A DNA stretch of 64,000 bases, from positions 124,001 through 188,000 of the forward strand of contig JAKJHU010000306.1 in assembly GCA_022316685.1 (NCBI GenBank). The letters are read 5' to 3'. Positions 1 to 10,370 of the stretch are shown here, piece after piece. The translations under genes were made by a program, and so were the position numbers. How positions within the stretch are numbered: the first letter of the stretch is position 1; every line of letters begins with the position of its first letter. The stretch comes from Progne subis subis (Eukaryota; Chordata; Aves; Passeriformes; Hirundinidae). The notes below the pieces were generated by a model. That model searched no databases and was not told the origin of the DNA. It saw only the letters and a list, made by a program, of their open reading frames with translations.

Positions 1-254
1 GGGCCGGGCCGAGCTTCTCCCAGGGATGCTTGGTGTCCAACACAATCTCCTGGAAGGGCTGGAGGCTGTGCCAGGAATGGCCCCTCTGGCTGGGAGGAGC
101 CTGCCGGAGGCACGGAAGCACCCGGAGCAGCGGGACGAGGCACAGCAGGGCAGGTGGCCTCGCTTGCCCAGCTGCTGCAGGTGCGCCCACAGCGCCCACC
201 ACATGGCAGGATGAAGAGGAGCCCATGTCCCACGGTGAGCCTTGAGCAGCAGCA

Positions 255-566
255 TCAGCCCCTGCAGCTCCTTGGCCAGGCTGACGCAGGGGCCGCAGCT
301 GCCAGGTCCTTTGGGGCAAGTGGCAGGAGCATCGGGACGCCTCCGAGGCCGGGACGCCCGGAGGCCCTGGCAGCCACAGGGGCTCCTGGGCTCCTGCCTG
401 GGCCCCTGGCCCGGCCCCCGAGCTGCTTGCGCCGCCTCCGAGTCCCAGCCTGCCGGCCCTGCCGTGCCCGGTGGCCAATGACCCAGCGGACTGCCACCGT
501 AGCCAGCAGCAGGGCAAGTGCAGCCAGCAGGACGCTGATGTCGCTCACGGCTCCGACACGTGCCAT
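255..566 (-). CDS. Possible gene start: short membrane-anchored protein exon
   Basis: I do not recognise the family. An ATG at 566 (minus strand) opens about 100 codons. Residues 10-26 form one hydrophobic segment (VLLAALALLLATVAVRWVI), followed at once by a basic stretch (RRRRK near residue 44), as expected of a short N-terminal anchor with a cytosolic basic tail. The frame closes at 255. The other frame from about 318 down to 95 reads sensibly, with a Cys pair (SCGPC), a Leu-rich helix and more Cys, so one frameshift or a missed intron is likely. Anchor plus Cys-rich segment weakly recalls SPATA31-type testis proteins, but I would not name it. A TATA box lies about 35 bases upstream of the ATG, which is the main reason to take it seriously. 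GC content is very high, so a chance ORF remains possible. Confidence 0.3.
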   Translation of the reverse strand: MARVGAVSDISVLLAALALLLATVAVRWVIGHRARQGRQAGTRRRRKQLGGRARGPGRSPGAPVAARASGRPGLGGVPMLLPLAPKDLAAAAPASAWPRSCRG

Positions 567-600
567 CGCGACTGCACTGGCCGCTGTGGGGCCGGCCCGC

Positions 601-701
601 CTTATATAGGGATGGCCCGGTGACCTCACAATGCTGGGGCCGCCACGCGGCGTGACATCACAGCCCAGCCTCACGCCACTGTCAAGCCATTTGTTACCTC
701 A
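601..701 (-). promoter_or_regulatory. TATA box with CRE-like sites
   Basis: On the minus strand CCTATATAAG (601-610) is a strong TATA box, about 35 bases before the ATG at 566. Upstream of it are three CRE-like octamers: TGAGGTCA (621-628), TGATGTCA (653-660) and TGAGGTAA (694-701), each one or two mismatches from TGACGTCA. TATA plus CRE is typical of CREM-driven germ-cell promoters; that use here is inference. Confidence 0.4.
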
Positions 702-2110
702 CAGCATCGCCTGCCTCAGGGCCAGCAAGACCCACTCAGGCACCAGGGCGCTGATGGCCAGGAAAGGCCTGCCACTGAAAATGGGAGCCCAGGCCGTGGC
801 AGCCAAGCTCTCCCAGGAGCACGGGCCACATCAGGAAGAGGTCAGGTGCCACCAATGCCCAGCCCATGGCTCCCCCAAGGCTGTGGAACTGCTGGCTGGA
901 AACAGCCTCTGCGCTATGCCGGAGAAGATCCTGCAGACACAAAGGCGGCTGCAGTTCCCCAGGCCCAGGCAGCTCTCCCCACCTGCCTGACAGCTCCAAC
1001 CCCTTAGTCTATCACTACGATTGCTGGCACAGAATGCCTCTGCAACTTCCTACGAGCTCCTGGCACACACTGCAAGGCACTGGGAGATCTCCCCACAACC
1101 TTCTCTTCTCCAGCCTGAGCAGCTCCAACTCTCTCTCAAGCTGTCTCCACAGGAGAGCTGCTCACCTTCGCAACCCGCTGGCCTCCTCTGCACTTGCTGC
1201 AACACTTGCATGGCCTGATGTGCTGGCCAAACCAGGAGTGGAATCCCTGCTCCAGGTCTGGCCCTGCCTGAGCAGCTTCATTCCACAGGCTCAGGCTAGG
1301 TATCAGGCTGCTCAGTCCCAGCTGCTGTAAGTGGGCAGGATTAGTGCTGCCGCTGGATCACCAGAGTGATGGCCACGGCTCGCATGGGCCCGGCCCCATC
1401 CCTTGGGCATCTCTGCCGAGGGCAAGCCCAGTCCTGCGTGGGCCGCCTGCAGTCTGGCAAGAGGCTGCCCGTGCCAGCCTCTGCTGTTGCCAGGCAGAGG
1501 CACCAGCCAGCCGTGCTAGCGCTGCTTCCAGCCTGCTGCGAGTCACACACCGGGAGAGGGACAGCTTGGCTCTGGGCACTGGCAACTCCCAACCCATTGC
1601 TGCAAGGCAGCGATGAAAGCGCACGCACCCTGGCAAGCAGCTCCAGCAGCTGTGCTGTCCTTCCCCTCGAGGGAAACAGGAACGGCGTGCCCTCAGAGCC
1701 CCTGGCTCTCATGGCAGCAGCTCACACAGCTGCCCACGCAGCAACAGGCACATGTTCTCCGGACGCCTAAGGAGCTCTGCGTGTCTTTGTTTCCCATTGC
1801 TTCACGTGCTCGGGTTGCCCGTCCCTCTGAGGCACCGGCAAAAGGCCAGCACACACCTTCAGCCCCCACTCCTCATGTGCAACAAGTTCTTCTGCTCTCT
1901 TTGGCCATTCTGCTGTCCTCAGCTGTTGCTTTCAAGTGCCCCACTCGCAGCGTCCTGCGTCCCTTCCCTCTGCCCGCTCTTCCCACACAGGCTAGCCCTT
2001 CAGTGGAGGCCTGCCTTGTGTCCCCTCTGCTCCCCAAAATGTGCTCCACAGCCCACCGTGCCGGCAAGGCAGCCGCCGTAGCCTTTGGTGGCAGTGGGGG
2101 GTCACAGCCC
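702..2110. other. GC-rich stretch without a recognisable gene
   Basis: Only GC-driven open frames on both strands. The minus frame 736-999 (87 codons, several Leu/Trp-rich helices) is the most protein-like, but I recognise no family, splice structure or start context. Nothing else is supportable before the LTR at 2111. Confidence 0.35.
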
Positions 2111-2404
2111 TGTGGGAGAGTAGGGACAGACGGTCGGAAGATATCGCGTTGTACGGGCATAGAGAACCCCTCCCTCAACACTCTAGTTGTTTAGTGTCCC
2201 TGATAAGGTAAGCAACACATAACTTGCAACGTAAGCAGACGGATATGATGTAGCAAACAGAGGTTTTGTAACTCCATGTAATCAGTTAATAAATGCCATT
2301 AGCCGTCCACCACACTGGTGTCTGTGAGCTGGTGGCCCGAGCAGCCTGGGTGTGGCTGCCGTGTTGTTCCCGAAACAGGTCGCTACGCCTCAGCGGAGGC
2401 AGCA
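2111..2404 (+). repeat. 5' LTR of ERV-A
   Basis: Starts TGTGGGAG, ends GCAGCA, and aligns along its whole length with 5883-6175 with few differences by eye. The polyadenylation signal AATAAA is at 2288-2293, leaving a U5 of about 100 bases. Followed two bases later by the primer-binding site. Confidence 0.85.
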
Positions 2405-2406
2405 AG

Positions 2407-2420
2407 TGGTGCCGAAACCC
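2407..2420 (+). other. Primer-binding site, tRNA-Phe type
   Basis: TGGTGCCGAAACCC matches the complement of the 3' end of tRNA-Phe for 14 bases, then diverges. It lies two bases after the 5' LTR, where a minus-strand primer site must be. Confidence 0.75.
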
Positions 2421-2526
2421 CTGGGAACATCGCCCGGGAGAATGGGAGTTGCCTGGACGGGTGAACAACGGCCGAGCGGCAGGGCCAGCTCGGCAGGAGG
2501 GACGCCTCCGGACCCGTGGGAGAAGG

Positions 2527-3352
2527 ATGGAATCTCTCATGAAGATCGTATCTCACATTCATAAAATGTGTGGAATTGATTGTAAAGCAAAAGATTTTAC
2601 CCTTGCAGTGACGAGGCTTTTGGAACTTAGTATCATCGATCGTCCAGTGGAAATTCTCCACCCAGATATTTGGGATGGGTGTACGAAAAGCTCTAGCCGA
2701 GGAAACTATGCTTTCAGGGTCGGCAAAGTATCTTAAGTCATGGGGGAGGGTTGTGCAATCTTTGCAGAAGGCTTTGCAGGAACAAGAGACCTGGAAAGCT
2801 GCACAGAATTGTCTAAAATTTATGCCGCAGCTCGGTGTAGGAGCTGCAACGCAAACTGTTTTAGAGGAAACTTTTTCAGAGGAAAATTTTAAAGGGGATT
2901 ATCAGAGTGTAGGAAAATGCGGTCTGAAAGACAATGAGTCTGCTCCGACTGCTGATAAAGTTTGTCCTAATGACTGCGGAGGCTTGCAGGAACAAAATCT
3001 TCCTTCAAAGCCTTCAAGTCCAGAGTTAGCTGCTAAAGAAAAAAATCAGGCAAAATTGTTTTATGATCAATTAACTGAGGAAGCTAGGAATATTGCCAAA
3101 AATTCTGCTGGGGGGTCGCTGGTAGAAGGGGCTGAGGGGGGACCTCCACCCTATACAGCAGGAGATTGCATTGAATCGCTGGGAGAAAATAAGAATGTAA
3201 CTAAATCAGAATATTTGGCAGACAACCAAGAACCAGCAAACAAAGAAAGTTTTTACACAGTGTGCCTGCTGCCAACAGCTTGTTTGATAGCGCGGGCACA
3301 CGCAAACAGAAGAAAGAGGGAATTAAAGGTAGTCGGAACGCTTGCCAAATAG
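2527..3352 (+). pseudogene. gag: ERV-A gag, matrix and linker part, frameshifted
   Basis: Gag builds the particle. The ATG at 2527 opens a matrix-like helical domain. The frame is lost near the run of A at about 2690 and continues in the next frame from 2675 to the stop at 3352. A PPPY late-domain motif (GGPPPYT, near 3,145) is the usual recruiting site for NEDD4-type ubiquitin ligases in budding. The start is chosen because it follows the PBS and leader directly and begins the helical domain. Not functional as it stands; the remainder of gag follows in other frames. Confidence 0.75.
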
Positions 3353-3394
3353 GACATTCTTTTAAGGAACACAGTTTAAAAGGGGGAAAAAAGG

Positions 3395-3516
3395 GGCAGC
3401 TCAGCCCTGAGGGGAAAGGGGCGGGGCCAAGAGGGAAAGGACGGCCCAGCCCTGAGGGAAAGGGGCGGGGTCAAGAGGGAAGGGACGGCCCAGCCCTGAG
3501 GGAAAGGGGCGGGGTC
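3395..3516 (+). repeat. 44-45 bp tandem repeat inside gag
   Basis: About 2.6 copies of a G-rich unit; the anchor AGCCCTGAGG recurs at 3403, 3448 and 3492. It lies in the spacer between matrix and capsid and changes the reading frame with copy number. Confidence 0.85.
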
Positions 3517-3542
3517 GGAGCCCGACCAAAAGGGTCCAGAGC

Positions 3543-4591
3543 CCGGAAGCAGCCAGTCAGTCGACTTCCGGCTCTGAATCGGACTCCAGCTCAGAGGACT
3601 GTGACAGCCAGTCCTCCGCTGCCGGCTCTGGCTCTGGCTCCGACAAAGAAGAAGTAACAGTATATAAAATCAGTAACAACAAGTTTCTACTCGGGCTTGA
3701 GGGGAAGTCAGAAAAAGAACGAACTCCTCTCACAGACTGGAGGAAAATAAAAGTTGCATGTGCCAATTGGGGTCCGTCAGCCACACTGGCTTTTCCAGTC
3801 CGAGTGGGGGGGCAGGTGGAAACCAGAGAACGTACTCACCAGTAAACCCTAAGGATGTTCAAGCAATTGTTAAAGCAATCACTGACAGAGGGATCAATTC
3901 AGCTATGGTTTCCACTCTCATTGATAGTGTTTTTGGAGGGGATGACATGCTCCTATTTGACATAAAGCAAACCTGCAGATTGATTTTTGATGGGGCAGGG
4001 ATGATAGTTTTTAAACAAGAGTGGGAGGATAATTGTGCAAAGCAACTAGCTCTGGTCACTGGTCCGGATCATCCTCTATATGGCTCCAGCCTGCAGCGGC
4101 TCATGGGCACAGACCCAACCATGATCACCCCCCAGGCACAAGCCGAGGGCCTACGGGCCCACGAGGTCATGACAACTACCCGTGCTGCCAGGGAAGCCAT
4201 CCGCTCTGCTTCCATGGTCATTGCTAAACCATCATCATGGTCCACAATAAAGCAAAGTGAGAGTGAGAGTTTTACACAATTTGTAGATCGGCTCCAAGCA
4301 TCACTTGACTCCTCAGCTTTGCCTTCAGAGGCAAAGGGTCCTGTGTTAGCAGAGTGCTTGCGCCAGCAATGCAATTCAGCCACTAAGGACATTTTAAGAT
4401 CATTACCACCCGGGTCCAACCTCGCAGACATGATCAAGCATGTTGCAAAAGAGGAACATTTTGCCCCAATCCAAGCAGCCGTCCGTACTGCAATAACTAG
4501 TGAAATGGCATGCTTTAAATGCAGCCAGGCATTTAAATTGGGCAAACGTGCAAATTATCAGGCTCCTACCTTCAGTACCCCGATCAATTAG
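3543..4591 (+). pseudogene. gag: ERV-A gag, Ser/Asp-rich spacer, capsid and start of nucleocapsid
   Basis: A Ser/Asp/Glu-rich spacer (3543-3660) leads to the capsid start (AFPV near 3,800). A frameshift at the G run near 3,806-3,815 moves the frame to the capsid body, 3830-4500. The major homology region is clear (Q-x3-E-x4-F-x2-R, around 4,250-4,285: SESESFTQFVDRL), which identifies a retroviral capsid of class II type. The first zinc knuckle begins (CFKC, near 4,510), but its Gly/His/Cys half is absent. The frame then ends at a stop. With the matrix part this gag is broken in at least three places. Confidence 0.85.
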
Positions 4592-4659
4592 ACCCTATCA
4601 GATTCTCACAGCACAGCAGACACAGGAGAGAGGCCACACCTGGCACCTCCTCCTCATTC

Positions 4660-5758
4660 AGTCCTTTAGCTGTCTACGAAAAACCTAAGTCAGATCCTTA
4701 CAATCTGTTTCTTAGTGTGTTAAATGCTACCTTTTTGTCGTTGAACCAATCCAATCCAAACTTTACAAAATCATGCTGGTTGTGTTATAATGCAGAACCT
4801 CCTTTCTATGAGGGTGTCACCCTTGATGTTCCTTTTGAATATTCTGCAGCAGATAATCCACACAACTGTAGATGGGACACCCCACGGAGGGAAATTACCC
4901 TGAGTCAAGTCACAGGCCGAGGCAAGTGCTTTGGCAATGTAACCTTAGCAAAGCAGATGGGAAACATTTGTGCTGAGTTCATCCAACCTAGCCAAAAGAC
5001 TGATAAGTGGGCAGTCCCATTCATACCAGGAATGTGGGTCTGTCAACAATCTGGAATAACCCCCTGTGTGTACCTTGGTAAATTCAATAACCTTGCTGAC
5101 TTTTGTGTCCAAGTTCTGATTGTTCCTAGAGTCCTGTATCACCAAGAAGAAGAAATGTATCGCTTTTTAGAAGAAACCATCCAGCTCCACAAAAGAGAAG
5201 TAATAACAGGTATAACCATTGCAATGCTCCTTGGCCTAGGAGCTGCCGGTACAGCCACAGGTGTTTCAGCTCTCATGACCCAACACCAAGGACTTTCTCA
5301 GCTGCAAATGACGATTGATGAGGACTTGTTAGGAATTGAAAAATCCATCTCCTCTCTGGAGGAATCTATCTCCTCGCTTTCAGAAGTCGTCCTGCAGAAC
5401 AGGCGAGGACTGGACCTCTTGCTCATGTAGCAAGGAGGTCTGTGTGCCGCCTTGAGAGAAGAATGCTGGTTTTCATGCAGACCATACCGGAGTCGTGCGA
5501 GACTCCATGGCCGAAACTGAGAGAAAGACTGGCCCAGAGAAAGAGAGAGAGAGAGAGGCCCAACAAGGATGGTTCGAGTCATGGTTCAATCAGTCCCCAT
5601 GGCTAGCCACCCTTGTTTCCACCCTAATAGTCCCTCTCACCATGATACTCTTGATATTAATTTTTGGGCCTTGCATTTTGAACAAGTTACTGTCGTTTGT
5701 TAGAAGCCGTTTAGAGAAAGTCGACCCCCTATTTGTCAAACGCCTGCAATTACCATGA
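4660..5758 (+). pseudogene. env: ERV-A env, gamma-type, truncated and frameshifted
   Basis: Env mediates receptor binding and membrane fusion. Only the second half of the surface subunit remains, with the CWLC motif (about 4,771) that pairs with the transmembrane subunit. A weak basic cleavage site (HKR, near 5,190) precedes a Gly/Ala-rich fusion peptide (5,200-5,275), a heptad region, and the immunosuppressive-type segment beginning LQNRRGLDLL. A TAG at 5428-5430 interrupts that segment. The CX6C site keeps two of its three Cys; the third is Trp. A frameshift near 5,478-5,485 moves the remainder into the frame of 5495-5758, which holds the membrane anchor ([15 protein letters not shown]) and a short tail. 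Gamma-type by CWLC and CX6CC. Non-functional. Confidence 0.9.
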
Positions 5759-5869
5759 AGTGCACTTATTACTAACATGTTATATCACTTTGTATCCTAT
5801 TATACTAACTTTAACAGCTTTTGCATTTTTTATAACATTTATACTTTTATAGGTGTTTTACTTAATCAT

Positions 5870-5882
5870 GGGGGGCGGGAGA
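5870..5882 (+). other. Polypurine tract of ERV-A
   Basis: GGGGGGCGGGAGA directly before the 3' LTR, the expected plus-strand primer. Confidence 0.75.
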
Positions 5883-6175
5883 TATGGGTGATTAGGGACA
5901 GGCGGTCGGAAGATATCGCATTGTACGGGCAGACAGAACCCCTCCCTCAACACTTAGTTGTTTAGTGTCCCTGATAAGGTAAGCAACACGTAACTTGTAA
6001 CATAAGCAGACGGATATGATGTAGCAAACAGAGGTTTTATAACTCCATGTAATCAGTTAATAAATGCCATTAGCCGTCCACAGCATTGGTGTCTGTGAGC
6101 TGATGGCCCGAGCAGCCTGGGTGTTGCTGCCGTGTTGTTCCTGAACTAGGTCGCTACGCCTCAGCGGAGGCAGCA
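5883..6175 (+). repeat. 3' LTR of ERV-A
   Basis: Aligns with 2111-2404; AATAAA at 6059-6064. The first two bases read TA instead of TG. Confidence 0.85.
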
Positions 6176-6620
6176 AGGCACACAGCAGATGACAATATAT
6201 GGTTACACTTTATGCATAGTTGTAGTTTTCCTTAGAAAAGGTGGGGTTATGTAAACTGTATCTTAGAACTCATTACTATCATTATCATAGGCGAGGCACA
6301 GGCACAGCACCCTGGTGGTGGCACTGAGGAAGGCTCTGCATCTTCCTCAGTGGTCCCCTGATGAAGGCTGGACGTCTTCATCGCCGTGCCCTTTTCATCT
6401 TTCTCCTCTAGGCATGTACAGTCTCTTGTTTGCCATTTCAGTGACTTCCTCACTGGTTTAGCAACATGTCCTTTATTTCTGCAAGATTTTTTCCCTATTT
6501 CTTGACAAGTTTCATCCTGTGTCTTAAGCTTGTGGTTAATATTTGCTAGCTTCCATGTGTATCTTATTCTTGCCCAAGGATGCCCAGGCACAGTGCTTTT
6601 AACCCTTTCACAAGCAAAGA
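6176..6620. other. Unassigned stretch
   Basis: No recognisable gene. A minus frame (6247-6690) is open and Lys/Cys-rich, but has no family resemblance that I can support. Confidence 0.3.
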
Positions 6621-6624
6621 CTGG

Positions 6625-7040
6625 GGAGCAACTCTTGGACACTGAGAATTCCTGCAGGTGCACCCACCTTTGCAGACAGTGAGGATCCAACCTCGCTGGG
6701 AGAGGGCCCAGCTTTTACAGTGTTAAACAAGTAAGCTGACACCACTTCTAGTGTGGGAACATCTGGTTTCATTCTCCATTTGGTTTCTCCCAAAGCCTGG
6801 CCAGGGCTCAAGGAGGAACCAAGGGAGTTGACTTTGATCCCACAGCCCCAAACAAAGCCAGATTAGACCTGGTTTCCAAATAAAGAAAGCTAAATCCATG
6901 TTTCACCAATGAACACATACCGAGATCATATTGCTAATAATGCTTTGTTAATGAGCAGATACAAATATAACATTTGGTTGGAATGTTCATCTAGAGGTCA
7001 GCCTTGCATCAGGGCCTGGTGTTCGGGTCTCAATACTTCA
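6625..7040 (+). repeat. Direct repeat, copy 1
   Basis: Same order and orientation as 8353-8800, diverged but continuous. Shared landmarks are GGGAGAGGGCCCAGC, AAAGCCTGGCCAGGGC and CACCAATGA/CACTAATGA. It brackets the ERV-B remnant, so the two copies may be ends of one old element or a tandem duplication. Confidence 0.7.
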
Positions 7041-7269
7041 ATCAGTACTTTGACCTACAGATGAGCTACAAACTTCATAACAATTCTTTTGATAACAGAG
7101 TTTAGATTTTTATGCATAAAGGCATCATCTCTTGTTCTTCAATGACATGCTCTTCACATTCATTACTCAGAGCTATAATTCACATTCCTTTCAAAACATG
7201 CCTAATGAGTTGCTATTCTCTGTTCTTTATCAAACATCCCTTTATTCTTGAGACTGTGTCTCTTTTTAG

Positions 7270-8060
7270 ACAAGCCTCAATACTCCATTTCCCAACAACA
7301 ACTCCAACATGGAAATATAACACACCAAGTTCTCACTCTGCAGTGATTACAGTGACTGCCATGAATGCATTTTGCAGCAGCCTCCAATTTGGAAGGCAAT
7401 CCCAATTCTTCTTTCTGCCTCTTTTCTCCTGATCTTTCAATCGAGGTGATTCCTGATTGTTGGACTTCAAACACAACACTGATTCCTGCAACATTCCTGT
7501 CCTAGAATAGCACAGGTTCCTCCTTGGTCAGCAAGCAGATAATCCAAGGCCATGCAGTCCTGTAAAGCCTCATTTGTGTTTGTTGGAGCTCAGTGGATGT
7601 GCTATTGGATATTTTAATAGCATCTCTTTTTATTTCTTCTAATAATGCATTTAGCTTCTTAATGTAAACTCCACAGGACAAGGCAGTCCACATGGGGCAC
7701 AGGGTGAACCAGAATCTTTGGCTTCCTGAGACCAAAGGCACTCTCTGGGGGGAAAATGTTCTCTTGGCCCAGCTCTTCCTTGTGGATGTTGCTGAAGTAC
7801 CCTCAAGGGAGGCATCAATATTGCCTGGAAACAGGACCCAAACCATCCTTTAGGAACCTGTTTATGGGCAGTCTCCACATGCCCAGCAGCTCCCATTCCC
7901 AGTACCACAGGTCTGATTTCCTATTTCCCACTGTGGGTTGATAATGGATCCAGGGCTCCTCCCTGTGCTGCTGTTGTGTCCCCAGTGCCTTTGGCTCAGA
8001 GGAGTTTCACAGTGCTTCTGTTCCTTCTGTTGGTGCTGTTTCCAACATTCTGTGACCAAA
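7270..8060 (-). pseudogene. env: ERV-B: decayed env remnant
   Basis: Minus-strand remnant of a retroviral transmembrane subunit. The frame 7846-7502 gives a heptad region. In the next frame, about 7,545-7,465, stands the diagnostic block: ALDYLLADQGG followed by CAILGQECC, a clean CX6CC site. A stop follows a few codons later. Upstream (7,860-8,060) is an Asn-glycosylation- and Cys-rich piece (SCWACGDC) that could be surface subunit. At least two frameshifts. The family differs from ERV-A (LQNRR type) and from ERV-C/D (CEDFEGLCC type). No LTR is recognised beside it. Confidence 0.65.
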
Positions 8061-8352
8061 ATCCATCCTCATCTACCCAAACCCACAGGTTCTTTTCCTT
8101 TATCCATATGCAATTTTTGGATGCATTTTAGCAACAAAGCACCAAAGACACCAACACCACCTGAAGGAATCAGTGTCATTTACTGCAGTTCAAAGCAGCA
8201 AAGGAGCACAAAAGGAGCAGCTCAGCAATGCACCCAACCATCACTACCAAAGATTGCCTGCAGGGATTGAGAAAGATCCATCACCAGGTCCCCTCAGACT
8301 TTCCCATCACCCACATGCACACATCAGCTGGGGGAAGCTGTCCCAGCCAAGG

Positions 8353-8800
8353 ACTGCAGAGCCACTCCCGGACACTGGGAATTGCTGCAGGTGCCTCCAG
8401 CCACAGGTGAGGCTCCAACCTGGCTGGGAGAGGGCCCAGCTCTGATAGTGCTGAATAAACCAACTGACAGCACTTCTAGTGCAGGAACAGCTGGTTTCAT
8501 CCTCCTCTTGGGTCCCTCCCAAAGCCTGGCCAGGGCCCAAGGAGGAACCAAGGGAGGTGACTTTGACCATCCAGCCCCAAACAAGGCCAGATGTCAGATT
8601 TCATGGCCTTGTCTGGCTTCTAAACACAGAAAGGTCAATACATGTCTCACTAATGAGTGGATACATCTATCACACTGCTAATGACCATGCATATCTCACT
8701 AATGAGCAGATACAAAGATAACCTTTGGTTGAAGGTTGATGCAGAGGTCACCTTTGGCTCAGGGCCTGCTCTTCAGGCCTCACTCAGGCCTCTTGTCCAG
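8353..8800 (+). repeat. Direct repeat, copy 2
   Basis: Partner of 6625-7040; see there. Runs into a CR1 fragment at about 8,805. Confidence 0.7.
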
Positions 8801-8804
8801 GCCT

Positions 8805-8985
8805 GGCATGAGCAGGGACATCTTTCACCACATCAGGTTGTTCAGAGCCCTGTCCCAGCTGGACTTGAATGTTTCCAGGGATGGGGCATTGACCTCCTGC
8901 AGCCCCCCACATCTCCCCTGGCCATGGAACCTGGCTGCAGAAATGGGTCCTAGGGGTGCTTTCCAAGGAAACTTGAAGGGATGAG
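8805..8985 (-). mobile_element. CR1 LINE fragment
   Basis: Matches the complement of the avian CR1 3' untranslated part; the CCAGCTGGACTTGAATG and CCAGGGATGGGGCA landmarks are clear. Also the outer end of the inverted repeat with 22,740-24,600. Confidence 0.7.
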
Positions 8986-9420
8986 GGATCCAAAGCCAGC
9001 AGTGGGCTCAGTGCAGTGTCCATGGCCACAGCCCCTTGCAATGGCCCAGGGCAGGTTGGGATGATGATCCACCCTCACTCCTGGCCCAGGGCAGGGCTGC
9101 AGTGCTCTTGGTGGCACCTTGGGCTTGGCACACACTTGAGGAGGGTTTCTGTTTTCACTGGGGAAACTCAGAAGTTTTAGATTGCTTTAAAAAGAAAAGA
9201 AGAAAATCCTTTTTTGGCTAAGTGCAGCCAGGTCTCCAAGGAAAGCAGGTCCCAGGTGAGTGAGGAGAGATAGGATGTGATTTGGGAATGTGGAGCAAGG
9301 TTGTCCCCACTGGGTCAGATCCCAAAGCACAGCTTCTCTGAGCAGGCCAGACCTCCTTGGGAGACCCTGGTTCAGTATCAACCACAGAATACTGCAACCA
9401 CCTCTTGTGTAATGAGAACA
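8805..9420 (+). repeat. Inverted duplication I, left copy
   Basis: The complement of this block is found at 22,740-24,600: CR1 piece, the segment CCCAACCTGCCCTGGGCC, then a conserved stretch with CAAGTGTGTGCCAAGCCC, then CTCACTCACCTGGGACC. The right copy is split by a solo LTR (23,204-23,878). Confidence 0.75.
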
Positions 9421-9559
9421 GTAAATAAATATACCCTTGAAAATAGGAATAAATATTTCTTAGAAGCTTTTTGAAATATTTCTCTATAACTGCAGCAGGA
9501 AAACTTCCTAATGAATGGCACTGGACCAGAGGGGAACTCAAGGCATAGCCATGGTTTGT

Positions 9560-10370
9560 CAGGACTTGTTTGATCCTGATGAGCCCTGTGGTGGATTTGG
9601 TGTTAAACCCTGGAACCTCAGGACCTGAGAGGAGATTGCACAAACCTTTCCAGGAGTCAAAGTCGGAAGGAAAACCCCAAGTGTCTCGATGCATCAGTGT
9701 GTCCCACAGAGGTCCAACACAGGCTCCTCATGGAGTCGGTGAAGGAGAGAACTGGAGGCCAGGATTGCACAAAAACCTCTCAGAGACTCACTGTGGGAAG
9801 GAAAATCCAAAGTAGCTTAAACACCTTGAATACCTCAAAGTATTAATGAGCCCCACTGAGTGTCAGTGCAAAGTTCTCAAGGGACTCGTTAGAGCAGATA
9901 ACTGGGGCCATGGTTGCACAAAACCTCTCACAGACTCAGTGGCACAAAGAGTTCCTTAATAAACCTTCAGTACTCTGAAGTATTAATGAGCTCCACTGCA
10001 TCTTTATACAGAGGAAGAATCCCAAGGGACTCTTTAAAGTAGATAATTGGGGCCATGATTGCACAAACATCTCACAGAGTCAGTTTTAAAAGGGAAACAC
10101 CAAGTATTTTAAAACAACTGAAGTACCTTGAAGCATTAATGAGCCCCACTGAGTTGTTTTATTGAGAAAGCCTCTCAAGGGACTAATTAGAGCAGATAAT
10201 TGGAGGCCATGATTGCACAAACCTCTCAGGGACTGCAAGGCAAAAGCAAAACCCAAAGTCCTTTGAAAAACCTGCAGTCCCTGGGAGCATTCAGGAGCCC
10301 CCCAGGGCCATTGCTGACCAAGGCTCCCCAGGGACTCCTTCCAGCACATCCTTGAGGCCACTGGCATGTG
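9560..10370 (+). repeat. Tandem array, unit about 130-155 bp
   Basis: The anchor ATTGCAC recurs at 9635, 9764, 9913 (GTTGCAC), 10058 and 10212, each time followed by AAACCTCTCA-like sequence and, further on, ATTAATGAGCCCCACTGAG. Five diverged units, spacing 129, 149, 145 and 154. No coding potential. Confidence 0.8.

Larger units (their letters stand above)
2111..6175 (+). mobile_element. ERV-A: pol-less endogenous provirus
   Basis: Two matching LTRs of about 293 bp (2111-2404 and 5883-6175) flank a primer-binding site, a broken gag, a shortened env and a polypurine tract. Gag passes straight into env near 4,600-4,680, so protease, reverse transcriptase, integrase and the start of the surface subunit are deleted. 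Such an element could only have moved with enzymes from a helper. Gag has a class II (alpha/beta-like) capsid, whereas env is gamma-type, a combination known from several retroviral groups. No clean target-site duplication is visible; CACAGC occurs near both ends but not flush with them. Confidence 0.9.

Noticed and set aside
2105..6185. CACAGC near both ends of ERV-A as a target duplication
   Set aside because: Not flush with the LTR ends defined by alignment and PBS.
6247..6690. 147-codon minus frame rich in Lys and Cys
   Set aside because: No family resemblance, no promoter or splice context; not distinguishable from chance.
9560..10370. CRISPR-like array
   Set aside because: Units are diverged and 130-155 bp long with no spacer structure, and the genome is vertebrate.
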